A stretch of DNA of 64,000 nucleotides from Diplocarpon mali (GCA_024741835.1 JAENRP010000048.1:1-64000); one strand, 5' to 3'; positions 43,108-55,046 are shown, counted from the stretch's first letter. Notes: generated from the sequence alone by a model not told the origin. Numbers and translations are program-made.

Positions 43108-44423
43108 ATGTCTGCGTTATTTGAGAATCTCTGCACCCTCCCCCTCTCGTCTGATCTCTTCGCTCAAGTCATCCATCCAACAGAGCCAATACTCGCGGTC
43201 GGGCTATCCGGCGGCCATGTACAATCATTCAAACTCCCTGCTGTAGCCAGCTCCAGCGACGAAGAGGAGGAGGACGCAAATGCCAGTGTAATATCTACGG
43301 GTACCGGCACCATAGATACGGAATGGAAGACGCGGAGACACAAGGGGAGCTGTCGAACTCTGGCGTACAGCGGTGATGGCGAAAGTTAGTTTCACAAGGC
43401 TCAAAGTCCAGGAAAAACCTCAACTGACCCGTTGTAGTTCTGTACTCCGCAGGCACCGACGGGCTATTGAAAGCAGCTTCCTCCTCAACCGGACAAGTCG
43501 TCTCGAAAATCCTCGTCCCATCCGACCCTTCTGGCAAACTCGATTATCCGACCCTCATCCACGCCCTCACCCCACAAACACTGCTTCTCGCAACCGACTC
43601 GGCAGCCTTGCATCTATACGATTTACGGGCCCCTTCTACGCTTGGCCCCAAACCGAGCCAGACATATCGCCCGCACGATGACTACATCTCCTCCCTCACC
43701 CCGCTACCACCTACGGCGACTAGTACGAGTGGGTTCAGCAAGCAATGGGTCACGACTGGAGGGACGACGCTAGCTGTCACGGACCTGAGACGGGGTGTCT
43801 TGGTGAAGAGCGAGGATCAGGAGGAGGAGCTGCTATGCAGCGTCTTTGTTGGGGGACTGCCGTCGAGGCCTGGTCGCAGCAAGGGCGAAAAAGTGCTCAT
43901 TGGGAGCTCGAGTGGAGTTCTGACGCTCTGGGAGCGAGGGGTTTGGGACGACCAGGACGAGAGGATTATCGTGGATGGTGGCAGAGGTGGCGGCGAGAGC
44001 TTAGACGCTATAGTTCAGATGCCAGAAGATGTCGGAGATGGAGGCAAGAATTTGGTGGTAGGAGTCGGAGATGGCACCATCCGGATTGTCAAGCTTGGGA
44101 TAAACAAGGTCATGGGAGAACTGAGACATGACGAAGTCGAGGGTGTTGTTGGGCTAGGCTTCGACGTTGGAGGACGGATGATCAGTGGCGGAGGGTCGAT
44201 CATCAAGGTCTGGCAGGAGAAGATGAATCTTGAGGACGAGGACGAGGACGAAGAGGAAGAGGACGACGAGGAGCTTGCCAACAAGAAGAGAGCTGCCGAT
44301 GGGAGTGATGCGGACAGTAGCGCGGAAGAGGACAGAGGTCGGAAGAGCCGCAAGAAGCGGAGGAAGGCCCATCGGAACAAAAATGCTGGGAACGGCATCA
44401 TTGGATTGCAGGGCCTGGAATAA
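43108..44423 (+). CDS. JIP5: Ribosome biogenesis WD-repeat protein Jip5 (WDR55)
   Basis: Nucleolar WD40 protein of the Jip5/WDR55 family, linked to rRNA production. Two exons: 43108-43384 and 43438-44423 with one 53-nt intron, total 420 aa, normal for the family. The N-terminus [20 protein letters not shown] followed by [19 protein letters not shown] is diagnostic. An acidic insert ([11 protein letters not shown]) sits after blade 1, then [39 protein letters not shown] and [17 protein letters not shown] mark further blades. The tail is acidic ([13 protein letters not shown]) and then basic ([14 protein letters not shown]), a probable nucleolar signal. Converges with the large orphan gene; 535 bp lie between stops. 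Confidence 0.9.
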
Positions 44424-44958
44424 TACCCATTTGTATTTTTGAAGCACGTTTTCCGAGTAACCAATCAGCGAGGCCAACACGTCTCGAGCATTGCTGCAGC
44501 AATTCAACCGTATTTCTAATCGACCTCTGCTCCATCCCTCGACCGCCGGAGCAGAATTGGAGTGCTAATACGTTCCCCAGCCAAGGCTACACACTCCTTG
44601 CGGTATGTGCAACGCCCCCAATCGTTGGCGGTTCTCATCCGCCGGATGCCTGACAGAGTCCAACAGACAACAACTCACGTGTTCGGTCGATGCCTCTCGT
44701 GTTCATGCTGGTGTGAGGGCAAGCCATGGCGTCAGGGAGAACTAGAAGCGATCGCCCGCAAGACGTGATGCCCGAGAAGGTTGAGAAGAACGTGCTCGCA
44801 CCAAAAAAAAAAAAAACTAACAAAGATTAAATCGCCCTCCTCACCAGGCTTAAGCTTACACCGAGACAAGATCAAAGAACAAAAAGAATCAGAAGGATGC
44901 CGAGCCGGACGAGCCACGAAAAGATCCTCACCCTGCCCTGCTCTCCCACCCAAGCAAT
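44424..44958. other. Convergent intergenic region with poly-A run
   Basis: 535 bp between the JIP5 and large-gene stop codons, with a 14-base A run at about 44804-44817. No gene is seen. Confidence 0.6.
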
Positions 44959-47900
44959 CTACGTCTTCCCCGGGCTCTTCTTCGACAGTTTCGCCAGAAC
45001 CTCTTCGTCTGCATCTTCCTCCTCGACATCCTCAAACCCATCATCCTCCGCCTCCGCTTCCGCCTCCGCTTCCGCCTCCACGGCAGCCGTCTTCCTAGGT
45101 CGACCAACTCTCCTGGGCGGCGCCACAGCCGTGTCAGATCCTCCGCCAGGCGCCCCGCTCGCCGCTCTGGTCATCCTCTTCGGCGCCATCATATTCAGGC
45201 TCTCGCCGTCAAACTCACTGCTGCCATCGTCCTCTTCAACACCCACAACTCGCCGTCGCCGCTTGTCCGGGCTGCTCAGGTGGGTGCTGGTCTTCATCTT
45301 CTTGCTCTCGCGCTTAGACGGCGAGCGTTGCATGGAGGACCAGCCTGAGAGCGTGTCTTCCGGCTCGTCCATCGCGGCCTTCTTGCGCTTGTTACCGGTC
45401 GTCGGAGCGCGGCCGCGTACACTGCGTGATTTCCGAGGCGAGCGAAATTCTTTGGAAGAGCCGCGGGCTGGCGATGGGACGAGGCCGCTCTGCTCGGGAT
45501 CAGGATTTGCTGTCACTGCCAAAGATGCGGCTTTCGCCGCCGCATCATCTGCTGCCTTTTGATCTCTGTCCCCTAGTCGCTTCGCTAGTGTGTCGGCATC
45601 AAACTTTTGACCTTTTCCCAAGGCCACTGCAGCATCTAAAGCCGCCTTCACTGTGGCATCTCCTGCCTCGCTTTCCCGCGCAGCGCCAATTCTGGCTCGC
45701 ATGTGGCGGTTGTTTGCGTTCCGCACAGCATCGTCCGCATTCTTCTTCGCCGGACTCCTGGTTTCTGTCCTGGAACTGGTCGGATCAGGCATAGGTTCCT
45801 TCATGTTGTTTGATGTCTGAATAGCCAAGGCATTCAGAGCTGCGTGAGCAGCCCGGAAGCCAGGCATGCGCCTTTTAAACTCTGCAAGAGCCTTGAGGAG
45901 TTCGTCGGTATCGCATGAACTACTTGCATCTCCAGCGATTGCCGCACTGGCCGCACCAGCGTGGAATCTGAGATGGTCGAGTAACTGTACCCGATCCCTA
46001 GTACCGAGATCGAAGGAGCAAGAAGGGAATGGGCAGGCACCCAGATCTGCAAGGTCAACCACTCTATCACCGACGAGAATTTCCTGGGCTAGCACGTCGG
46101 TTTCTCTTCTGGCAAGAATAGATTTGCGCTGTGCTAGTTCAGCTCTCTGTCTTTGCAACTCAGTCAGGTCGCGGTCGTTCTGGATCCTCTGCTTCTCAAC
46201 CGCTATTTATGAGTTAGCCACCTTATATCCAGGTTGTCGGTTGGAGTGGGCGAGGGAGCGGTTCCGAGGACCCAGAAGACGTACCTTTTGCTTTTGCAAG
46301 AGTGGCCAGAGATCCACCAGCAATTGAAGTAGGTGCTGTGCGATAACACTCGTTGTTATGGGCAGCAAACCCGAGGGCATCTAGGGACGAGAGATCAATA
46401 CCACATCTCTTGCAGAAAACCGCCGAGGGCCCGCTGGGCCTTCTGCAGCGCGAACCATGGTCATCGCAGGCAGATTCATCAAGCTTGGCGAGGCTCAAGC
46501 CACATCTCACGCAGAAAGGTGCGCTGGGGTCCTGAAACCCTGGGTGCGTTGATTCGTGGCCGGACTTGTCCTCCTTCCCACACAGATTGCAGAGCCAGTC
46601 GACATTGGGTGGCCTGACAGCTACGAAAACGCAGGCCCTGTCGTGATGCGAGATCTCTGCAGGAGTGGACGACGAGATATCGAGCCCGCAACGATCGCAG
46701 AACTTCAGTGCTCCTGGGATATGGGCTGCTAAGTGAGCAATGACTTGCTCTGCCGTCAAGTCTCGGAACTCTTCGTTGCAGACTGGGCACCGAGTCACCG
46801 ACCAGAAAGCCTTGATTTCTGCCTTGACCTGTTCGTTTTGGTCGTTGATCAGATGGTCTCTCTTCTGTGACAGAGTCCAGAACCTCCAGTTAGCATCCTC
46901 GCAGAGTGGGCAGACCCTCCCGGCGTGGATCTGCTCGGTGTGCTGCTCGTAGTGCTTCTTCTTCTTTTCGTTATCGTAACTCGCGAAGACTTCGCTGCAG
47001 ATCGGACACGCTGTCTCCCTTTCCAGGACATGGTTCACGGCCTTCCGTCTATCCCGGAGAAGCTGCGCAATGTCGGTGGGTGTGAGGTGCTGGGCGTAGA
47101 CTGTTGGTAGGTTCGGACCCACAGTCAATGGCAGTTCAAGCATATCACCAAAGAGAGGGGTCTCTAGCTTGTGGCCAGGTTCGATGACCGACTGGTCCTG
47201 TGTCCAGGATTTTTTTTGCAGGCTATTCTGGGCATTTTGTTCAGACATCCAGCTGTCGAACAAAGGGACATACTCAGATCTGGGAACTCGGCGTCGGTGA
47301 CCGGGGGGTAGTGGTGCACGTGTTCTTGCGAAAGGCGGTTGTTTTACCGGGCTAGCAGATGTGAGTGTGTTTGTTACGGGGCTCTCCGGTATAGCCGGCG
47401 TCTTTTGCCCAGTAGGAGTGATACGCGGTGGATTTTGCGAAAGTGGTCGTGGCCTAGCTATGTTACTTGTGCCCCTTTGCCAGATCCCCCACGCTTGATC
47501 TAAGTTCTTGAGTTCTGCATCTGTTAGCAACCGGGCACTGCAGATACAATACGGGGGCGTGATACCGTAGGCCAAGTCGTCTCGAGATTTTTCATCTTGA
47601 ATTCGGAACGCGATTGTGTTTCCGAGCAGTTGGTCGAAGACATGCATGCGCCAGTTTTCCTCCGTTGCCGTGCTCGGATGATGAGCAAACTGTTGATTGG
47701 ATGATGCCACAGCGAGATTGACAAACTTCGCGTCGAAGATACTAGAGCCGGGCGAAGTCTTGACAAGCGCCTGTTCGAGAGAAGCTGCAGTCTCGCCTTT
47801 CCAGACGGACATTCTGTTGCTGGCGGTATCGAATAATCGGAACTCTCCCCAGATCGGCCGTAACCAGACACAATTAGTCGGCCTGTCGCTTTTGGTGGCA

Positions 47901-50900
47901 ACCCACTTCCCGAGGTCGGTTGCAAGCCGATCCAAAGGGAGGTAATCGAAATCTCGCGAGTTGATACCGTCCTCGCGATCCTCTGCCGTGTACCACATCC
48001 TGAATGACTTTGGGACCGGGACACTACCAAGCACACTCTTGCTATGTGCCATGATCTTGGCAGCAAAGTCCTCGTAGTTTCCCACAGCATACTCGCCATA
48101 GGTTACTGTCCCAGGCATGCGGAAGAGTTGCGTCCGCGCCATGGTGCTGTCGTTTCGTGCAGCTACCCCCTCAACTCTATACTCCCGCGCTGCTGTACCC
48201 CTCTGCACATCACGGGCAACTCTGTCCCAGAGAGCCCGTGTGATTTCCATTCCACCGATTCCAAGATCAAAACCATCGACCATAATCCGTTCCTCTGGTC
48301 GCGTTCTCCCACGTGGGAAGAATACCCGCATCGCTGAGAAGAAGTCATTCTGGACTTGGTTGATCCCGTAATTCCTCGATGCGGGTGAGGGAAGCTTCCA
48401 GTAGGCGGTTCTCCCGTCACTCATCTTCAGCCTGCAAACATCCAACTGATCAACCGGAGGTTGCAGGCTTCCAGCCGAAGGTCCTGCGTTGCTGCGACGA
48501 ACAAACACTGGCCAGGTAGCGTCGTCGCTGTTTCGACAGGGTAGAATCTCATTCTTGAATCTCTCGACGTTGTGAACTGTCTTGGTCCACAGCGCCCATT
48601 CTGAAGGCCTACCTCTACGGTCATATGTCTCAACGAAGAACTGCCATTCATCGCCCTCGCATAAGCCTAGGAGAGCCAGAGACGCGGAGATGAAAGCTGC
48701 CGAGGTAAGGTTCGCGACTGGAAATGTTCCTCCGTACGCATATATGTGATCCTTGAGCAGGGGAGGGTCCCAGAGGAATCTCTCAGGGATCCGAGCCTGG
48801 GGCGGCCCAGCTGAGGGGGGTACATTAAAGTTAGCCCCTTTGCTATCGAACCTGCGAAGACCTCTGCCCGACGCTGCTCGAACGGTGACATGATAATCAT
48901 GGAAACGGTCGAACAAGAGATCTCGTATACGGCTGTCGTATATGCCCGCAGCATTTTCCTTGTTGACAAGGACTTCATGTTGAAGATAGCGTGTCTCGGC
49001 ATCCTCTCTGGTCTCGTCCGCGTAGAAGCCGACGTAGAATTCCCAGGCGTTGCTCGCATGCAGGCCGAGCAGGCTCAATGCTTGTGTGAAGAAGTCTCTC
49101 CCATCATCCTGTACGCGGCGCCCCAAGTTGCTGTTCAGAAGGTAGATGGGCGCTTCTGCCCGAGGAGGTTTCGGTTGTCTTGTTCTCGGCCATCGAGCTG
49201 GGGCTGTGATGGCCGGTTCGTGGCAAACAATGACGCTCGAACCAGAATCGAAGCCATTTAATTGCCGGTAAGCGATTTCATCTGCACCGGAACGAAAGGG
49301 GATCGAAACAGTGCGATTCCCACCACTCGAATACACCGTGATGACGACTATCCACTGGGCTGTCGTCTTCTTCATCAACTTCTTGATGGCTTCTTCCAAG
49401 GCAGCAGCACGGTCCTCGAAAGTCGACTCATCAGAACCATCAGATGCGAGGGAGCTTGCAGGGCCTTTGTAGTGATAGATCTTTCTCCTTGGCCCCGGAA
49501 GAGGGATCCGAGCTGTTGAGCTTGCTGGCGTTACCGAAGATGCTGCTGCCGGCGGCGCTGGCAAATGATCTGCTGTTGGAGAGAATGGCGGCCGAGATTT
49601 CGCATCTGGCAAACGCCCACCCACACCTGTAGAGCGGCTCGGGACGAAAGTTGGAGGACACTTCTCTCCTCCTGGAAGCCGGAGATGCTTGTATGCCGCG
49701 ACGAGTATCCAGTCATCTTCCTTGTTGGAGATTCTCGCTTGCAGGTACGCGTGGAACATCTTCTGGAAGTTGTCTCTTGTGACCTCGAAGGATCTCACAA
49801 ACTTCTTCTGCAAGTCGTCCTTGAACATTTCCGAATTGTTGTACTGGTCAAAGATAATTATCCAGCTGGAGTCGGGATGTAGTTGCAGTAGGTCGAGGGC
49901 CGCGTCCCGGAACTCGGTTGCCGATACAAGCTGGGTGGATCGACCAACGGATAACTCTTTTCTTCCTCCGTAGTGGTTGTAGAGAACCCGTGTCGTGACC
50001 GCACCGCCACGCATTCCCAGGCTTGACCCAGTTGGCTGAACCGGCTCCCTAGCTCTGATTCGAGGCTGTTGACCGGAGGGAAGAGCTGGCACCACGCTAC
50101 TCAGCTGTAGCACTGGGGGAGTATCCTGTCGTGGTGGGATTGTGGCTGGTCTGGTGTATTTTGGCCCTATGTATTGTCAGCACTCACTCTCAGGAAGGGG
50201 CAGGCAGTCTGGGGAGAGGCTCACGGCGGAGGACGGGATTGCCATAACTTCTCTCGTGGTAGGAGTCGAGAAATTCCAAGGGCTTCTCGGAATACAAAAT
50301 CCTCTGCAGCCTTGGGGGCTCTGGGAGCGCGTCGGGCTCGTCGTCCTGGTCCAGACCTGAGTAGATCATGTTATTACTTGTCATCGCTTCGATTGGCAGC
50401 CCAAAGTATAGCATCGTGAGCTTCGTAGCCAGGTTATCGTGGACGCCTCGGAACCTCTCCGACTTCAGCGCTTCTTTGTACGTCGATGCATTCTCCCGCT
50501 GGATGTCGAGGACGATCCCATCAGTGCTCGAAGGCCACAGTTGCAGGAACTGGTATTTGCCAAAGCTGAATATCTCTTGCCCCGTGATATCTCTCTCTGA
50601 TCTGTCTGAGATGTTCGCGTCCTCGAGGACGTCCTTGATGGTCTTGTCCTTGAGCTCCTGTAGGAAGAAGGCTCGCTTTTTGATCCATTCCGGGTCCAAA
50701 GACGTGATATCCGGCGAGAAGGGGGGATTTTCCTCGTCGAATTGGGCCTTTTCATCCGCAGCACGGCGCTGGGCAGTCACAGCATCGACATATGCTGCGA
50801 CCCGTCTCGCTTCCTGCATTCGCTCTTCGTTTGTGAGGGCAATCGGGGGATACGGCGGGATCTCATTACCATAGGCATCCAAATCGGCGACCCTCTCCTC

Positions 50901-50999
50901 TGAAATATCGGATTTCTTGGAACCGGGCTTCTCAAGCTCCCCCGCCGCTCCCGGTTTCTTGCCCGGTGTATCGCCATCGGCGTGAGCGCGCGATGCCAT
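44959..50999 (-). CDS. 1,966-aa orphan protein: repeated domains, zinc cluster, AT-hook tail
   Basis: Family not recognised. Three exons on the minus strand: 50999-50225, 50166-46285 and 46202-44959; introns of 58 and 82 nt are both phase 1 and the joined frame is open throughout. The start is the first ATG of exon 1. Residues 1-258: Pro/Glu-rich, with one compact block (EIFSFGKYQFLQLWPSS). About 315-1200: apparent repeats of a ~100-150-aa domain, each with an opening IYxYxG-type strand, a helix like FxxALxLLGL, then WxFxVxxY and a closing VxVR. About 1310-1535: Cys/His-rich region with C2H2-like units (CPICSEVF, CPVCNEEF...HLAAH) and repeated FCxRCGxxL...H...C units. Exon 3 adds CPFPSC...HLRFH near 1608-1633. 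The tail is basic, with the AT-hook core VGRPRKTA, then an AEAEAE run and an acidic end. A nuclear DNA- or chromatin-binding role is inference. Confidence 0.75.
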
Positions 51000-51805
51000 G
51001 ATCGGTCGCAGGGTAGAGAGAGAAGATGTTATTGACAAGGCAAAAGTCCCGAACTGGAGAGGAAGCAAGAGGGAGCATCACGAGCTGCATTCTTGAGAAG
51101 GACCAAAATTACTTACATTCCAGCCTTCATAGAACAGAAACTAACGAGACAAAGGGATCATGACGAGAGGCAAAACTCAAACCAACCGTGAATCAATGCT
51201 TACCTTTGGTTTTTTTTTTGTTTTTTTTCCCTCACCTGACGTTTGATTCTTGATTCCTTTTGATGCCACCTGTTGCGAGTATGTGTATGAATCTACCCTC
51301 AGTTGCTGGCGCGTTGACGGGTTCACCGAGCCGGGTTGTTGTGACGCGGCGGCATTCCACGCCATTCTGCCCGGAATGCTCGCGAGTCTGGGGATCGTGA
51401 AACGACGCGGCAGGAAGGGGTCGAATGATTGATATGATTCGATGCAAGCTCCTGCACCCAAACGGTCGGTGGGTTATGAAGACATGGGAATGCAAAGCTG
51501 GTCGTGGAGATGGGGACGAGGAGAGCGGTTCGCGAGCGAAAAAACCTCGTGCGGACAGGACAGGCTAAGAGCGGACCGCACCTGACCGAGCCACCAACCC
51601 TACCGGGCCTCCGGTTTCCATGTCGCGGAGAGTATATCTATATAACCCCCTCTGAGCATGCCGAGAACGAGCGCAGATGACATTCTCCAACGAGCCGCTT
51701 GAGTAATGGAAGAATGTCAGGGTCACGCTGCCTCCTTGCCGGTAAGCGAGACTGGGCATGTCCGTAGCAACGTACCGAGGATGGTGGAATGGTAGATTAA
51801 GGCGG
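51000..51805. other. Upstream region of the large gene, no supported gene
   Basis: Contains long T runs near 51211-51229 and otherwise only unassigned frames. It should hold the promoter of the 1,966-aa gene. Confidence 0.5.
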
Positions 51806-51807
51806 TT

Positions 51808-51878
51808 GTTTTTCTTCTGTTTTCTTCTGTTTTCTTCTGTTTTCTTCTGTTTTCTTCTGTTTTCTTCTGTTTTCTTCC
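51808..51878. repeat. 10-bp tandem repeat TTTTCTTCTG
   Basis: About seven perfect copies of TTTTCTTCTG, a strand-asymmetric pyrimidine-rich tract. Confidence 0.95.
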
Positions 51879-51977
51879 AGGTGTAGAGAGCAGAGCCTCT
51901 GCTCTGATGTTGAGTGACAAGCCCAAGCCTTGGTAGGGAAGGGTGAAGTGCCGCTCAGCTGCGTCTTGTCCATGTGG

Positions 51978-52520
51978 TCTTGAGGCTGGGCAAATGTTGA
52001 ATCAGGTGGGACATTCTTATAGTCTTGAGGCTAGGCAAATGTCGAATCAAGTTAGGATATTCTTATAGTCTTAAGGCTAGGCAAATGTTGAATAAGGTTG
52101 GGACATTCTTAAAGTCTTAAGACTAGGCAAATATCGAGTCAAGTTAGGATATTCTTATAGTCTTAAGGCTAGGCAAATGTTGAATTAGGTTAGGACATTC
52201 TTATAGTCTTAAGACTAGGTCTTATAGTCTCAAGACTAGGTCTTATAGTCTTAAGACTAGGCAAATGTTGAATCAGGTCGGGACATTCTTATAGTCTCAA
52301 GACTAGGTTTTATTATCTTAAGACTAGGCAAATGTTGAATCAGGTCGGGATATTCTTATAGTCTCAAGACTAGGTCTTATAGTCTTCAGACTAGGCAAAT
52401 ATCGAATCAGGTTGGGATATTCTTATAGTCTCAAGACTAGGCAAATGTCGAATCAGGTCGGGATATGCTCGAAGTCTTGAGGCTAGGCAAGTGTTGAATC
52501 AGGTCGGGACATGCTCGAAG
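51978..52520. repeat. 46-bp minisatellite array
   Basis: Tandem units of 46 bp beginning TCTTAAGACTAGGCAAATGT and ending GACATTCTTATAG, about ten to twelve copies with C/T and G/A variants. Several shortened units of about 21 bp (TCTTAAGACTAGGTCTTATAG) are interspersed near 52208-52260, 52300 and 52365. No coding frame runs through it. Confidence 0.93.
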
Positions 52521-52803
52521 TTGGAAGACGGACAAGCTGGTGGGTGATAAGAACCCTTCTTCATTCATCTCATGTCCCCTGGCTACAGCGCAGGCCCGTA
52601 GCTCGCGGATCCGTCCATAGACCCCATCATCCACAACACTCCAGCACCTGGTCACGGCACGGATTGACCCATACGGACCATGCGCCGAGAACCTTCCCGC
52701 CGCCAGTCAGATGCCAAACTCCAAGCCCCGGAAAACCAACCCATCCGCAAGCACAACCAGAAGCCCAGCGGCCAGTCCGCCCCATGCCCTCGTCCCTCGT
52801 CGC

Positions 52804-53514
52804 CTAGCCATCCCCAGACAGAGAGCCAGCCCAGCTCGCCGGCTCCCCACACAGCTGCCGAGTCCGCCCCTCCTCCTCCTGCGAGCGATCGTACACCGCA
52901 TAGAGCGCCTGCAGCCAGTGATCCAAGATGCCCTCCGCCGCCCGCACGTGCCCGGGCGGCTTCCCCGTGACGGGGGACGCATCCAGCATCGTGCGGAGGC
53001 GCTGCTGCGCCGTCTCGTAGGCCTCGATCAGGAGCAGGATCTGGAGGCCCGAAGCGCGGTCTGGCTGCTGTCGGAGGAGCTCCGTGGTCAGGAGCTCCGT
53101 GCAGATCGTGAGCCCGATGCTGTCGGCCCGGTCAGCGGGGAGGGGCAGCCTCTGCTGGTCGTCGCCGGCGGGCCGACGATCGAACGCGAGACGGGTTTCG
53201 GCGCGATCGTCCCCGTCGGCGGGGGATTGTGGCCCGGGCGAGCCGACGAGCGTCTCGGCCTCGGAGCTCGGCGTCGAGCATTGCGAGTGCAGCCGGACGA
53301 GAGCACGGAGAGAGGCCTGGGACTTGATCTTCCGCAGTCGCCGCTGGCGGATCGCGCGGCCGGCTTCGAGGAACGAGCTGCGGAGGCCGAGAGGAAGCAC
53401 GGCTTGGTGTTGCTCGGTTCGGGCTGGGGCGGCACCCACGGGGGTCCGCTCCAGTTGGCCGACGAAGAAGACCGGCGTCTTGGATCGTCGGCGATGCGGT
53501 GTCGCGGACGCCAT
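52804..53514 (-). CDS. Orphan 236-aa protein, weakly AflR-C-terminus-like
   Basis: Intronless minus-strand frame starting at the ATG at 53514. The codon pattern is GC-ending and consistent, especially in the last 110 codons, and favours this strand over the antisense frame. The N-terminal ~110 residues are basic and low-complexity. Residues about 135-225 are predicted helical: ICTELLTTELLRQQ, LQILLLIEAYETAQQRL and ILDHWLQALYAVYDRSQ. That helix arrangement recalls the C-terminal part of aflatoxin-regulator-type fungal transcription factors, but there is no Zn2Cys6 cluster here or in the 1 kb upstream, so the likeness is weak. It may be a truncated regulator or an unrelated orphan gene. Confidence 0.45.
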   Translation of the reverse strand: MASATPHRRRSKTPVFFVGQLERTPVGAAPARTEQHQAVLPLGLRSSFLEAGRAIRQRRLRKIKSQASLRALVRLHSQCSTPSSEAETLVGSPGPQSPADGDDRAETRLAFDRRPAGDDQQRLPLPADRADSIGLTICTELLTTELLRQQPDRASGLQILLLIEAYETAQQRLRTMLDASPVTGKPPGHVRAAEGILDHWLQALYAVYDRSQEEEGRTRQLCGEPASWAGSLSGDG

Positions 53515-54726
53515 CTGGAGGGAGCGGTGGCGTGAGGAGATGCTGATCGAATCTGTCGGTGGTTTTTGGAGAAGACGAGCGTGGAGGGCGACGATATTCG
53601 CGTGGTCCGAGTGGATCCTGGCTGGTGGTCCCCTGCCAACACAGCGCCAGCTGGAGAAGAGCACGATTGGGCGCTTCCGATGAGGATTCGCAACTTTGCG
53701 GCACTGGGTGTTGTGGCAGCAGAACTGCGGCCAGCAGATTCGCTCGGAAGCCGTCTGATCTCATGTCCTCGAGACGACGGGGTGGTCCTGGAGCATGTCT
53801 CGCGCTCGCCGGCATGTGTCGCGGCACGACAGCCAAGGGTGCGCGATGAGAGAGCATCGTCACCCGGCTCACGAGTCATTCCCCGACCAGCTTGGAGCTG
53901 CACGTCGATGGGCGCCTCAGTCGTGGCACGAACCCACGCACTCTGCCCCCATCACGTGCCCGCGGGCTGCTTCGTTGTGAAGTCGGTCGCGAGCGCATCA
54001 GAAGGTCACGCCCCTGGCCGAGGGTCGACCGCCGACACGCTCGCCGCCCTCTCACACCCTCACCTGGAGATCGGACGAAGCGAAGATTTGCAGCCATGGC
54101 CAGAGGTGGTGGTGAGGTCCGTGGCGATGTACAACCGCACGCGAGACAAGCCCACCAGCTGGTGAGCTGACGGCCGCCTCCAATCCGGCCGACGCTGTGG
54201 GGGAGTCCGCGAGTTGGTGGCCTCGGAGGGCAGGGAGAGAAAGATGGGGAGAATGTCATGTCGCTGTCGTCTGGCAGATGTGATCCCACGCGCGTCGGAC
54301 GAGGCATGAACGAGAAGAGAAGAGAGGCGACGAGGAAGCTTTGGACTATGGCGCTGCCTACAAAAACCACCTGCGTCCCAACAGCCGACCGCAGCATCGA
54401 GCCACGGCTTCACGAAACGGACCGCATCACCCTCCTCCAGCGAACACCTCCCCAGTGACGGACCCTTGGCCGGCGGCTGCATACTTAGCACTATCACGGG
54501 TAAGCGGAGAGTCTTCCACGATGCCAAAACCATGATTACTCACACACACAACATACTAGAGAAGGGCTTCGCATCAGCATTCGGTTATGTGGCTTGGATG
54601 ATGAGACTTACGCCGCCGAGGCATTTGTCGACAATATCATCACCAATCGAGTCCCTCGCGTATTGGCAGGAACGTTCGGTTGGAAAGTCGTCTGTCTTTT
54701 CTTGGGTGCACTAATTGTCGACGAGG
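53515..54726. other. GC-rich intergenic, unresolved frames
   Basis: Several frames of 60-200 codons overlap on both strands because stops are rare in this GC-rich stretch. None shows a domain or a coding signature I can support. Confidence 0.4.
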
Positions 54727-54950
54727 TTAAAACCATCGTCTCCTGGGGATTGTGCTGCCATGAAAACCTACACATGTGGGTTTGCCGGACTGTAGCCCCC
54801 ATGTCAGCGAGATCTTGTTCGGAGGGGTTGGGGAACAAGTCTTACAGGGCAGTGGTTCGTTGGAAGAAGATTAGCTACTCCGTTGCCACACCAGTACGCC
54901 GCATGGGCAGCGAGAGCCTGGGCCAAGACGACGGCGAGAGCGAGCTTCAT
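54727..54950 (-). CDS. Candidate small secreted protein
   Basis: Two exons on the minus strand: 54950-54846 and 54789-54727, separated by a 56-nt GTAAGA...CAG intron, giving about 55 aa. Residues 1-18 (MKLALAVVLAQALAAHAA) are an excellent signal peptide with an AXA cleavage site. The mature part is about 37 residues with Cys in YWCGNG, NHCP and PTCVGF. A TATATATA box lies about 100 bp upstream at 55047-55054. A second acceptor further into the intron-exon border would give a different tail, so the C-terminus is uncertain. Signal peptide, small size and Cys content are effector-like, and the repeat-rich setting fits, but the family is not recognised and no function is claimed. Confidence 0.5.
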
Positions 54951-55046
54951 AGTGAATCTGGGACTGTGTGAAGGAACGAGAAGTGGTTGTGAGAGAGAGA
55001 TCGATGTAGATGAGGCTGATGTGGCCGTCAGGAGAGGCAAGTCACC

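Noticed and set aside
51978..52520. CRISPR-like regular array
   Set aside because: Units are contiguous variants without unique spacers, in a eukaryotic genome: a minisatellite.
52711..53535. 274-codon plus-strand frame
   Set aside because: Antisense of the 236-aa minus-strand frame; the codon pattern and helical content favour the minus strand, and the product here is Arg/Gly-rich without features.
53566..54165. 199-codon plus-strand frame and its minus-strand rivals
   Set aside because: GC-rich DNA keeps all frames open by chance; no motif decides.
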